From NCBI RefSeq assembly GCF_020687165.1, contig NZ_JAJEQC010000009.1: 64,000 nucleotides of DNA; one strand, 5' to 3'. The position numbers and the translations under genes were made by a program. The notes below the pieces were generated by a model, which was not told the origin of the DNA, did not search any database, and saw only the letters and a list, made by a program, of their open reading frames with translations. This document shows, piece after piece, positions 1-7,861 of this stretch. Numbering within the stretch: position 1 is the stretch's first letter; the number at the start of each line of letters is the position of its first letter. This DNA is from Hominenteromicrobium mulieris. Its GTDB lineage: Bacteria; Bacillota; Clostridia; Oscillospirales; Acutalibacteraceae.

Positions 1-165
1 TGCGCCTGCTTCGATGTATTCCTTCACCGTCTGCACACCTTTTTCCGCGCGCTCCGGGATGAGGTCGCATACGCCGACGAGTTCCACCTCTTTAAATACG
101 TTCGTGATGTTCTTTAGGTAAATGCCGCTGATGGCACCGACGCCGATCATTGCAACTTTGACCAA
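1..165 (-). CDS. Gfo/Idh/MocA-family oxidoreductase, N-terminal fragment
   Basis: Only the first 55 codons are in the window; the gene continues beyond the left edge. The reverse strand starts VKVAMIGVGAISGIYLKNI, a Rossmann NAD(P)-binding glycine motif (GVGAISG), followed by a beta strand ending in VGVCDL. This is the layout of Gfo/Idh/MocA dehydrogenases, which oxidise or reduce sugars and inositols. The start is read as TTG at 165 because an AAGGAGG ribosome site lies 8 bases upstream (180-174) and no ATG is available there. The gene is divergent from the cobalamin operon. The substrate cannot be predicted from this fragment. Confidence 0.8.
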   Translation of the reverse strand, partial: MVKVAMIGVGAISGIYLKNITNVFKEVELVGVCDLIPERAEKGVQTVKEYIEAGA

Positions 166-232
166 ATTGAATTCCTCCTTGATGAAAGTAAATCGCCGCC
201 ACTCGGCAATTCACGCATCCATTTTTAGGTAT

Positions 233-260
233 ATTATACACGTTTCGCATAAAATAGCAA
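233..260 (-). promoter_or_regulatory. Promoter of the Gfo/Idh/MocA gene
   Basis: On the reverse strand TTGCTA (260-255), a 16-base spacer and a perfect TATAAT (238-233) form a sigma-A type promoter about 70 bases before the TTG start of the oxidoreductase. Predicted by eye only. Confidence 0.55.
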
Positions 261-318
261 GATGTTTTACTTAAGTTTCGGGCAAATTTGCATGCAAGGC
301 AAAAAGCGTCGGATTTTC

Positions 319-347
319 TTGCTTTTTTACATTTCCTGTGCTATACT
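319..347 (+). promoter_or_regulatory. Promoter of the cobalamin operon
   Basis: TTGCTT (319-324), a 17-base spacer and TATACT (342-347) make a sigma-A type promoter. Transcription would start near 354, about 15-20 bases before the conserved part of the cobalamin riboswitch, which is the expected position for a riboswitch-controlled leader. Confidence 0.6.
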
Positions 348-370
348 GTACTGCGAAAACTGAATGAAAA

Positions 371-560
371 CAACAGGTGCCTTTCGTGTGCTTTTAAAAG
401 CGCATAGAAAAGGGTAAAAGGGAAGCGGGTGTAAATCCCGCACGATCTCGTCACCGTGATAAGGGAGTTTGCCGCCATGGCGTTTTGCCGGTCACTGAGC
501 ATAGCTTGGGAAGGCGGCGGCAGATGACGATCTTTCAGCCGGGAAACCTGCCTGTGTGTT
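371..560 (+). promoter_or_regulatory. Cobalamin riboswitch
   Basis: The leader carries the recognisable cobalamin aptamer blocks in order: AACAGGTGCC near 372, AAGGGAAGCGGGTG with AAATCCCGC near 420, the GTCACCGTGATAAGGGAG region near 450, the GGTCACTG segment near 490, GGGAAGGCGGCGG near 508, and the closing AGCCGGGAAACCTGCCTG near 537. These RNAs bind adenosylcobalamin or a related corrinoid and shut down expression of the downstream genes. Everything downstream (811-20297) is corrinoid uptake or synthesis, so this is almost certainly the feedback switch of the operon. Confidence 0.95.
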
Positions 561-605
561 GGTACGGGAGTGTCACACTCCAAATCACGAGGAATTGGTT
601 GTACC
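561..605 (+). promoter_or_regulatory. Probable expression-platform hairpins of the cobalamin leader
   Basis: Just 3' of the aptamer GGTAC (561-565) can pair with GTACC (601-605), enclosing a small hairpin GGAGTG/CACTCC (567-581). A weak U-rich stretch follows at 631-637. This could be the switching element. From 606 to 810 I see no convincing gene and no clean intrinsic terminator, so whether control is by termination or by translation is open. Confidence 0.4.
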
Positions 606-810
606 GAAAATGCTCTGACGATACGCCGGGGTCTTTTTGTGTTGCCGTTCTATACATTTTGTACGTTTCAGCAGCACAAAGGACCTCGGCTTTTCTCATG
701 GGCATACGGTGTATTTGAAGAGGATTCAGATATGCCTTGGTTTCCTGTACCTTTCTTTCAGCGAAAATACGATAAGGGCCGATATTGCCCACGGAAAGGA
801 AGCACAACCC

Positions 811-2061
811 ATGAGTAAGCTTACATGGAAAAAGACCGCCGCACTGGTGATGGCAGTTACAATGCTCACGACCGCTGCCGCAGGCTGCGGCAATAACGCG
901 TCTTCGAGCGCATCTTCTGAGGAGAGCAGCACTTCTTCCACAGTCGAAAGCAGCGCGGCAAGCGCAACCGAGGAGGAAACAGACGAAATGGCAGCGAAGA
1001 ATGTTGCGGATCTCATCGATGCAATCTATGTGCAGGAGCGCAATGACAATACCGATGAAGAATGCAAAGCAGCAAAAGAAGCTTGGGACGCGCTGACCGA
1101 TGCGCAGAAGGAGCTTGTGGAAGGCGATAACGCCGACCCGGATTATTTCGGCCGCGATACGGGCGACGCCGCGCAAGACGACCCGCGCAATGAAGACGAA
1201 ATCGGCGAAAACGAGCTGCTCGTTGTCAGCTTCGGTACGTCCTTCAACGACAGTCGCGTAAAGGATATCAAGGGCATTGAGGACGCTTTGCAGGAAGCCT
1301 ACCCGGATTGGTCTGTCCGCCGCGCGTTCACCGCTCAGATCATCATCAACCACGTGCAGGCGCGTGATGATGAGAAGATCGATAACATGCAGCAGGCGTT
1401 GGATCGCGCTGTTGCAAACGGTGTCAAGAACCTTGTTGTGCAGCCGACGCATCTCATGCACGGCGCTGAGTACGACGAGATGAACGAGTTGCTTGACCAG
1501 TATAAGGATAAATTTGAGAGCATCGCTGTTGCAGAGCCGCTACTCGGCGAAGTGGGCGACGACGCGACGGTTATCAACGCGGATAAGGAAGCTGTTGCAA
1601 AGGCCATCACAGCTGAAGCTGTGAAAACCGCCGGTTATGATGACGTCGCTGCCGCTGCAGAAGACGGTACCGCGTTCGTCTTTATGGGCCACGGTACGGC
1701 GCATGTTGCAAAGGTCAGTTACAGCCAGATGCAGACCACCATGGAAACACTCGGCTACACGAACGTATTCATCGGCACCGTTGAGGGTGAGCCGGAAGAC
1801 ACCTCCTGCGAAGCCGTTATCGAAAAGGTAAAGGAAGCGGGCTTTACGAAGGTTGTGCTCCGTCCGCTGATGGTCGTTGCAGGTGACCATGCCAACAACG
1901 ATATGGCTGGCGACGATGAGGATTCCTGGTTGAGCCAGTTCAAGGCTGCGGACTGCTTCGACAGCGTTGATACGCAGATTGCGGGTCTCGGTGAGATTGG
2001 GGATATTCAGCAGATCTACATCGACCACGCGCAGGCAGCGATCGATTCCCTAAATGGCTAA
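811..2061 (+). CDS. cbiK: Lipoprotein sirohydrochlorin cobaltochelatase, CbiK type
   Basis: 416 residues. Start at ATG 811, 11 bases after a GGAAAGGA ribosome site. Residues 1-26 form a lipoprotein signal peptide ending in the lipobox AAGC (Cys26), followed by a Ser-rich linker. Around residues 60-110 is a helical segment (VADLIDAI, AKEAWDALTDAQKELV) common in Clostridial surface proteins. The rest is a complete CbiK domain: VVSFGTSF, then THLMHG, FMGHGTAH and VVAGDHANNDM, retaining the histidines used for metal binding and catalysis in CbiK. CbiK inserts cobalt into sirohydrochlorin; classical forms are cytoplasmic. Membrane anchoring on the outer face and the ABC importer next door suggest either a periplasm-like chelatase, as reported for a signal-peptide-bearing CbiK of Desulfovibrio, or a metal/tetrapyrrole-binding role in uptake. 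First gene after the riboswitch. Confidence 0.88.
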   Translation: MSKLTWKKTAALVMAVTMLTTAAAGCGNNASSSASSEESSTSSTVESSAASATEEETDEMAAKNVADLIDAIYVQERNDNTDEECKAAKEAWDALTDAQKELVEGDNADPDYFGRDTGDAAQDDPRNEDEIGENELLVVSFGTSFNDSRVKDIKGIEDALQEAYPDWSVRRAFTAQIIINHVQARDDEKIDNMQQALDRAVANGVKNLVVQPTHLMHGAEYDEMNELLDQYKDKFESIAVAEPLLGEVGDDATVINADKEAVAKAITAEAVKTAGYDDVAAAAEDGTAFVFMGHGTAHVAKVSYSQMQTTMETLGYTNVFIGTVEGEPEDTSCEAVIEKVKEAGFTKVVLRPLMVVAGDHANNDMAGDDEDSWLSQFKAADCFDSVDTQIAGLGEIGDIQQIYIDHAQAAIDSLNG

Positions 2062-2073
2062 TCCGTAAACACA

Positions 2074-2102
2074 GCGCCCGGAGAGAATCGCTCTTCGGGC
2101 GC
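2074..2102 (+). other. Intercistronic stem-loop after cbiK
   Basis: GCGCCCGGAGAG and its near-complement CTCTTCGGGCGC form a stable hairpin in the 70-base gap. No U-run follows, so it is more likely an mRNA-stability or processing element setting the level of the lipoprotein transcript than a full terminator. Confidence 0.45.
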
Positions 2103-2133
2103 TTATCGCTTATGTTTGAAGAGGTATAACAAA

Positions 2134-3003
2134 ATGAAAAAGAAGCAGATTACAGCCCTTTTGCTCTCAGCGCTCCTGATCTTCGGGTGCAGCGCGTGCG
2201 CAGGCAATACGAATGAAAGCAGTGCGTCTTCCGAAACTTCTGTTTCAAGCGCAGAGCCCACCCCCACCGAAGAGCCGGACGTTGTGCCGGAAGACGGCAT
2301 GTACACGGCAGAGTTCAAAACGGACAGCTCTATGTTTCAGGCGAACGAAGCTTGCGAGGGCATGGGTACGCTGACAGTTGAAAACGGCGAGATGACGTTC
2401 CACGTCAGCCTGCGTTCTAAGAAGATCTTGAATCTGTACCTCGGTACGGCAGAGGACGCAAAGCAGAACGAAAGCGAATGGCTTCAGCCGACCACCGATA
2501 CCGTCACCTATAAAGACGGCACATCGGAAGAAGTCTACGGCTTTGACATCCCGCTGAAAAGTGTCGATAAAGATTTTGACCTTGCGCTCATCGGCACGAA
2601 GGGCACGTGGTACGACCACAAGGTCAGCGTGCGTGACCCGCAGCCGATCGTTGAGGACACCGCAAGCGACGCAGAGACCGAAGTGCCGGAGGACGGCACG
2701 TATACGTGCAACGTCACGCTTGAGGGCGGTTCCGGCCGTGCAACAATCGAGAGCCCCACGGAGCTCACCGTTGCGGACGGCAAAATGACCGCGGAGATCA
2801 CATGGAGCAGCCCAAACTACGATTACATGATCGTGGACGGCGAAAAGTATCTGCCCGTCAATACCGAAGGCAACTCCGTGTTTGAAATTCCCGTCGCCGC
2901 ACTCGATACCGCACTTGCCGTTACGGCAGATACCACCGCTATGAGCACTCCGCACGAGATCGAATACACCCTGACGTTTGACAGCGCGTCTCTTACCGCA
3001 TGA
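2134..3003 (+). CDS. Lipoprotein with two related beta-rich domains, corrinoid operon
   Basis: 289 residues. The ATG at 2134 is preferred over an in-frame TTG at 2116 because GAAGAGGT lies 9 bases before it. It has a lipoprotein signal (LLIFGCSAC; Cys19 or Cys22) and a Ser/Glu/Pro-rich linker. Two domains of similar plan follow, each opening with a PEDG(M/T)YT motif (about residues 56-170 and 189-289) and containing a TVENGEMT or TVADGKMT strand; the repeat suggests duplication of a beta-sandwich ligand-binding module. I do not recognise the family with certainty; similar lipoproteins sit beside heme/iron importers in Clostridia. Its stop overlaps the next start by 4 bases, so it is co-translated with the importer and may capture a corrinoid, cobalt or a tetrapyrrole at the surface. 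Confidence 0.7.
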   Translation: MKKKQITALLLSALLIFGCSACAGNTNESSASSETSVSSAEPTPTEEPDVVPEDGMYTAEFKTDSSMFQANEACEGMGTLTVENGEMTFHVSLRSKKILNLYLGTAEDAKQNESEWLQPTTDTVTYKDGTSEEVYGFDIPLKSVDKDFDLALIGTKGTWYDHKVSVRDPQPIVEDTASDAETEVPEDGTYTCNVTLEGGSGRATIESPTELTVADGKMTAEITWSSPNYDYMIVDGEKYLPVNTEGNSVFEIPVAALDTALAVTADTTAMSTPHEIEYTLTFDSASLTA

Positions 3004-4166
3004 GACGGCTTACAGCGCTTTTAGCGGCGCTTTTGCTTCTGGCTTTCACGGGCTGCGCAGTAAACCCGGCACAGCCTGAGAGTACATCAAGCCCGGCGCA
3101 GGCCGTTGAAACGCAAGCAGATTTTCAAGTCGAAAGCGCCTATCCGCTTGAATACGCGAAAGAGTTCACCGTGGACGAGTGCACCGGCGGTACAAGGCTC
3201 ATCACCATTCAGAATGCCCGCTACCTCGTCGTGCCGGAAAACAGTACCGTGCCGAACGGTCTTTCGGAAGACATCACCGTTTTGCAGAAACCGCTTGAAA
3301 ATGTCTATCTCGTCTCCACGTCTGCGATGGACCCGATCCTGAAGATCGATGCACTAAGCGCCGTCACGCTTTCCGGCACGAGTGCCGAAAACTGGTATCT
3401 GCCGGAAGCGAAAGAAGCCATGGAAAACGGTGAAATTTCCTACGCGGGTAAGTACAGCGCGCCGGATTACGAACTCATCGTGTCTGCAAACTGCGGCCTC
3501 GCGATTGAAAACACAATGATCTACCATACGCCGGAAGTGAAAGAGCAGCTTGAAAAGTTTGGCATTCCCGTGCTTGTTGAGCGCTCCAGCTATGAATCCG
3601 ACCCCTTGGCACGCATGGAGTGGGTGAAGCTCTATGGCATTTTGTTTGATAAAGAGGCGGAAGCCGAAACGTTCTTCAACGAGCAGGTTCAGCGCATCCG
3701 GCCGCTTTTGGAGCAGGATACCACAGACAAAACGGCAGCATTTTTCTCTGTGACGTCGAATAACCTTGTCACGGTGCGTAAATCGAACGATTACGTTGCG
3801 AAGATGATTGGCATGGCGGGCGGCAAATACGTTTTTTCCGATCTTTCCGATAACGGCAATAACCTCGCAACGATTAATCTTTCGCTCGAGGAGTTCTACG
3901 CCGGCGCGAAAGACGCTGACGTTTTAATCTACAACAGTACCATCGAGGGCGAGATTAAAACAACCGAGCAGCTCTTATCAAAATGTCCCATGCTGGCAGA
4001 TTTCAAAGCCGTGCAGAACGGCAACGTCTGGTGTACCACGCAAAGCCTGTTTCAGGAAAGCATGGAGCTGCCCGATTTGATTTTGGACATGAACCGCGTG
4101 TTCACGGCGGAAAGCCCGAATGCGGTCAACGAAGATGAACTGAAATTTCTGACACATGTAAGCTGA
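3000..4166 (+). CDS. btuF: Corrinoid/iron-type ABC importer substrate-binding lipoprotein
   Basis: 388 residues with lipobox FTGC (Cys19). The fold signature of class III (BtuF/FhuD-type) binding proteins is visible: an N-terminal lobe ending near VSTSAMDPI, a middle lobe with FGIPVLVERSSYESDPLARMEWV, a long helix, and a C-terminal lobe with GGKYVF and ADVLIYNSTIEGEI. The start overlaps the preceding stop (ATGA). The immediate neighbours are a BtuC-type permease and an ATPase, and the whole unit sits under a cobalamin riboswitch, so the ligand is very probably a corrinoid or precursor rather than a siderophore. The symbol is assigned by context. Confidence 0.8.
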   Translation: MRRLTALLAALLLLAFTGCAVNPAQPESTSSPAQAVETQADFQVESAYPLEYAKEFTVDECTGGTRLITIQNARYLVVPENSTVPNGLSEDITVLQKPLENVYLVSTSAMDPILKIDALSAVTLSGTSAENWYLPEAKEAMENGEISYAGKYSAPDYELIVSANCGLAIENTMIYHTPEVKEQLEKFGIPVLVERSSYESDPLARMEWVKLYGILFDKEAEAETFFNEQVQRIRPLLEQDTTDKTAAFFSVTSNNLVTVRKSNDYVAKMIGMAGGKYVFSDLSDNGNNLATINLSLEEFYAGAKDADVLIYNSTIEGEIKTTEQLLSKCPMLADFKAVQNGNVWCTTQSLFQESMELPDLILDMNRVFTAESPNAVNEDELKFLTHVS

Positions 4167-4173
4167 GGAAACC

Positions 4174-5199
4174 ATGAAACTAAACGGCACAAAGCGTCTG
4201 ACAATTTCATATCTTGCGCTCACGGCTGCATTGTTCGCGCTGTTTATGCTGAACATTTTCTGCGGCAGCACGGCCCTTTCGCCGAAGGACATTTTAAGCA
4301 CGCTTTTCAGCGCGGGGAATAACGCACTCGCGCAAAAGATCATATTTGGTTTACGCCTGCCGCGCGCCGTCATGGTCGTTTTGCTCGGTGCGGCGCTGTC
4401 CGTTGCGGGTTATTTATTGCAGACTTTTTTTGCAAACCCTATCGCCGGGCCGTTCGTTATGGGTGTTTCCGGCGGCGCAAAGCTCGCCGTTGCACTCACG
4501 ATGGTCGTGCTTTTAAATCACGGTTTGTTCACAAGCTCACTCACGCTGATTTTAGCTTCATTTGTCGGTGCCATGGTCGCTATGGGCTTCGTCTTGGCCG
4601 TTTCACAGCGCGTAAAGCGCGCAGGCGTGCTCGTTATCTGTGGCGTGATGATTAGCTATATCTGTTCGGCTGTCACGGACGTTGTTGTTGCATTTGCGCA
4701 GGATTCCAACATCGTGAATCTACACAACTGGTCGATGGGCAGCTTTTCCGGCATGACGTGGGAGAATGTCCTCACGGCGGCTTTAATTGTGCTGCCATGC
4801 CTTGCGCTTTCGTTTATGCTTTCCAAACCGATGGCGGCGTACCAAATGGGTGAAGCCTATGCGCAGAGTGTCGGCGTTTCCGTGCGTCCGTTCTCAGTTA
4901 CACTTGTGTTGTTATCCAGCCTGCTCGCGGCATGCGTCACGGCATTTGCGGGGCCGATCTCCTTTGTCGGCATCGCGGTGCCGCATCTCGTAAAGCGCAC
5001 ACTCCGCAGTGCAAAGCCTTTGCACGTGCTGCCGGGGTGCGTTTTAGGCGGTGCAGCATTTTGCCTTTTGTGTGACCTCATCGCGCGCAGTATATTTGCG
5101 CCGACGGAGCTTTCCGTCAGCTCCGTCACGGCGATTTTCGGCGCACCGGTGGTCATTTTGCTGCTTGTGCGCAAACAGAGAAGGGAGGCGGCAGCATGA
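4174..5199 (+). CDS. btuC: FecCD/BtuC-family ABC permease
   Basis: 341 residues, nearly all hydrophobic helices, matching the ten-helix FecCD/BtuC family. Diagnostic segments are LRLPRAVMVVLLGAALSVAG, NPIAGPFVMGVSGGAKL, and the coupling/C-terminal stretch GPISFVGIAVPHLVKR. It moves the ligand delivered by the lipoprotein at 3000-4166 through the membrane, powered by the ATPase domain encoded next. Its stop overlaps the start of the ATPase-CbiD fusion (ATGA at 5196). Confidence 0.87.
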   Translation: MKLNGTKRLTISYLALTAALFALFMLNIFCGSTALSPKDILSTLFSAGNNALAQKIIFGLRLPRAVMVVLLGAALSVAGYLLQTFFANPIAGPFVMGVSGGAKLAVALTMVVLLNHGLFTSSLTLILASFVGAMVAMGFVLAVSQRVKRAGVLVICGVMISYICSAVTDVVVAFAQDSNIVNLHNWSMGSFSGMTWENVLTAALIVLPCLALSFMLSKPMAAYQMGEAYAQSVGVSVRPFSVTLVLLSSLLAACVTAFAGPISFVGIAVPHLVKRTLRSAKPLHVLPGCVLGGAAFCLLCDLIARSIFAPTELSVSSVTAIFGAPVVILLLVRKQRREAAA

Positions 5200-7100
5200 G
5201 CTATTGTGAAGCGAACGACCTTGCGGTCGGCTACAATTCGCCGCTTTTGGAGCATATAAAATTCGCCGCCGAGCGCGGACAAATTTTGACGCTTATCGGC
5301 CCGAACGGCGCGGGTAAATCGACCCTGATGAAAACGCTTGCCGCGCAGCTTGCGCCGCAGGGTGGGACCGTTTTGCTCGATGGGCAGTCCCTTTCGGTAT
5401 ACGCACCGAATGCCCGCGCGCGCAAAATGGCGCTGATGGTGCCGCACACGAACCGCACAGAGCTCACGACCTGCTTTGATGTCGCCGCAGCCGGGCGTTA
5501 CCCGTATACCGGTCGTCTCGGAATCCTTTCCGAAGAAGATAAAAAGCAGGTTTTCGACGCGCTGCATCTCGTAAATGCAGCCGATATTGCCGACCGCGAT
5601 TTTGATAAGATCAGCGACGGTCAGCGCCAGCGTGTCCTTTTGGCACGGGCAGTCTGTCAGAAGCCGGAAATTCTGTTTTTGGACGAACCGACGTCGTTTC
5701 TCGATGTTAAAGGTAAAGCGGAGCTCATGACGATCCTGCGCCACCTCGCAAAAGAGAAGAACACCGCAATTATCCTGAGCCTGCACGAGCTTGACCTCGC
5801 GCAGAAGCTCTCCGATGCCGTTGTCTGCGTTTCGCTGGACAGTGTCTCGGACATCATGACCGTAAAAGACGCGTTTCAAAAAGAGAACATACAAAAGCTA
5901 TATAAAATGTCCGATGAAGAATACACGTTTCTGTTTGGTAAAAAGGAGCCGCCAAAGTTTGAGCACTACATTCGCAGCGGACAAAAATTATTGCGCTGCG
6001 GCTACACAACGGGCACGTGCGCGGCACTCGGTGCCGCCGGTGCGGCGCGACTGCTTTTCACCGGCAAGGCCCTGGAAACGGTCGGTCTGCGTACACCGAA
6101 AGGCATCGTTGTTGAGGTCGCGCCAATCTACTGTGAGAAGACCGAAACCGGCGCCGTATGCGCCATTCGCAAAGACGGAGGAGACGATATTGACGCCACG
6201 GACGGCCTGCCCGTCATCGCAAATGTGACGCTTTTGCCCAATGAACACGGCATCGTCAAAATCGACGGCGGCACGGGTGTTGGCCGTGTGACCAAGCCCG
6301 GGCTTGACCAGCCCGTCGGCGCGGCGGCCATCAACCACGTTCCGCGCGAGATGATCACCGAAGCCCTCTTAAAAGAAGCCAAAACATTTGAGTATAAAGG
6401 CGGTTTTTCCGTGCTTGTCTCCATCGAGGGTGGGGAAGAGGCCGCGAAAAAGACGTTCAATCCACACATCGGCGTTATCGGCGGACTTTCGGTGCTCGGC
6501 ACCAGCGGCATCGTGGAACCGATGAGTCAGCAGGCAATCGTCGATACGATGCAGCTGGAAATTCATCAGGCTGCGCTCAAAAACGGTGCGCGCCGCCTGA
6601 TTCTGACGCCCGGCAACTACGGCCTCGATTATCTGCGTGAAACCAACCTCACGCTCTTGGATATTCCCATCATAAAGTGCTCGAATTTTATCGGTGACGC
6701 GCTCGATGCCGCCGCAACAGAGCACTTTGAAGAAGTTTTACTCGTCGGGCACATCGGTAAGCTCGTGAAGGTCGCGGGCGGTATTATGAACACGCACTCC
6801 CGCATGGCGGACTGTCGCACGGAGCTTTTCTGCACGTATGCGGCGCTTGCGGGCGCGAAAAAAGAGGTGTGCGAAGCGCTGATGCAGGCGGCCACAACCG
6901 ATGCCTGCCTTGATATTTTGGATCAAAACGGTCTGCGCGAGCCTGTCATGCACGGCCTGATAAACGCTGTACAGCTGCACCTCGAGCGCCGCGCAGCGGG
7001 TGCATTTCAAGTCGGCGCGGTGCTGTTTTCCAATCAAACCGGCCCCCTTGGGCAGACCGAAACCGCAGAAAAATTGCTGCAAAAGTGGAAGGAGTCGTAA
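5196..7100 (+). CDS. cbiD: Fused corrinoid-importer ATPase (BtuD-like) and CbiD methyltransferase
   Basis: 634 residues in one uninterrupted frame. Residues 1-250 are an ABC ATPase: Walker A GPNGAGKST at 35-43, a signature variant ISDGQRQRV near 139, Walker B ILFLDEP near 160, and the LSLHELDLA H-loop. From about residue 265 a complete CbiD follows, opening with LRCGYTTGTCAALGAAGAA and continuing through GTGVGRVTKPGL, IGVIGGLSVLGTSGIVEPMS and VGHIGKLVKVAGGI. CbiD methylates C1 of cobalt-precorrin-5B in the anaerobic pathway. Both halves have normal family lengths (about 250 and 370), so this is a true fusion with a short linker near 250-264. It ties an importer subunit to a cytosolic biosynthetic enzyme. 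Confidence 0.92.
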   Translation: MSYCEANDLAVGYNSPLLEHIKFAAERGQILTLIGPNGAGKSTLMKTLAAQLAPQGGTVLLDGQSLSVYAPNARARKMALMVPHTNRTELTTCFDVAAAGRYPYTGRLGILSEEDKKQVFDALHLVNAADIADRDFDKISDGQRQRVLLARAVCQKPEILFLDEPTSFLDVKGKAELMTILRHLAKEKNTAIILSLHELDLAQKLSDAVVCVSLDSVSDIMTVKDAFQKENIQKLYKMSDEEYTFLFGKKEPPKFEHYIRSGQKLLRCGYTTGTCAALGAAGAARLLFTGKALETVGLRTPKGIVVEVAPIYCEKTETGAVCAIRKDGGDDIDATDGLPVIANVTLLPNEHGIVKIDGGTGVGRVTKPGLDQPVGAAAINHVPREMITEALLKEAKTFEYKGGFSVLVSIEGGEEAAKKTFNPHIGVIGGLSVLGTSGIVEPMSQQAIVDTMQLEIHQAALKNGARRLILTPGNYGLDYLRETNLTLLDIPIIKCSNFIGDALDAAATEHFEEVLLVGHIGKLVKVAGGIMNTHSRMADCRTELFCTYAALAGAKKEVCEALMQAATTDACLDILDQNGLREPVMHGLINAVQLHLERRAAGAFQVGAVLFSNQTGPLGQTETAEKLLQKWKES

Positions 7101-7102
7101 AC

Positions 7103-7861
7103 ATGGTACATTTTGTCGGTGCCGGCCCAGGCGCGCCGGATCTCATCACGCAGCGTGGCGCGGCGCTCTTACAGACTGCCGACTGCATCATCTATGCCGG
7201 CAGCCTTGTCAACCCTGCACTTTTGGGGCTCGCTAAAGCAGATTGCACGATCTATAACAGCGCCAAAATGACGCTGGAAGATGTGATCTCCGTCATGCGC
7301 GAGAACGAAAAGAACAACAAAACAACAGTTCGTCTGCACACAGGTGACCCGTGCCTTTACGGCGCAATCCGCGAGCAAATGGATAGGCTTGATGCAGAAA
7401 GCCTTCCCTATGACGACACCCCCGGTGTCTCCAGCTTCTGCGGCGCGGCGGCAGCTTTAAACGCAGAATATACGTTGCCGTCTGTCAGTCAAACGGTTAT
7501 CATCACGCGCATGGAAGGCCGCACGCCCGTGCCGGAAAAAGAAAAGCTGCAAAGCCTCGCCGCACACGGCGCGACCATGGTGATTTTCCTTTCAATCGGT
7601 TTGGTCAATCAGGTGCAGCAGGCGCTTTTGCAGGGTGCTTATACGGCTTCCACTCCCGTGGCAGTCGTCTACAAAGCCACGTGGCCGGAGGAAAGAATCG
7701 TGCGCTGCACTGTCGGTAATTTGGCCGAAAGCGTGCATAAAGCGGGCATCACCAAAACGACGCTTATTGTCGTCGGAGATTTTCTCGGCACACGATACGA
7801 CCGCAGTAAGCTCTACGATCCCACATTCACGACGGAATATCGGAAAGGCAGCAAAGCATGA
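7103..7861 (+). CDS. cbiF: Cobalt-precorrin-4 C11-methyltransferase
   Basis: 252 residues. ATG at 7103 is chosen over an upstream in-frame start because GGAAGGAG ends 9 bases before it. It shows the tetrapyrrole methyltransferase fold: VHFVGAGPGAPDLIT at the N terminus, the GDPCLYGAI SAM-binding loop, and DDTPGVSSFCGAAAAL. It uses S-adenosylmethionine to methylate C11 of cobalt-precorrin-4. The position between CbiD and CbiG is the usual one in anaerobic cobalamin operons. Confidence 0.93.
   Translation: MVHFVGAGPGAPDLITQRGAALLQTADCIIYAGSLVNPALLGLAKADCTIYNSAKMTLEDVISVMRENEKNNKTTVRLHTGDPCLYGAIREQMDRLDAESLPYDDTPGVSSFCGAAAALNAEYTLPSVSQTVIITRMEGRTPVPEKEKLQSLAAHGATMVIFLSIGLVNQVQQALLQGAYTASTPVAVVYKATWPEERIVRCTVGNLAESVHKAGITKTTLIVVGDFLGTRYDRSKLYDPTFTTEYRKGSKA

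Noticed and set aside
535..1461. Long reverse-strand open frame (308 codons) opposite cbiK
   Set aside because: Antisense shadow: Cys/Arg-rich, no family motifs, covers the riboswitch and the CbiK domain.
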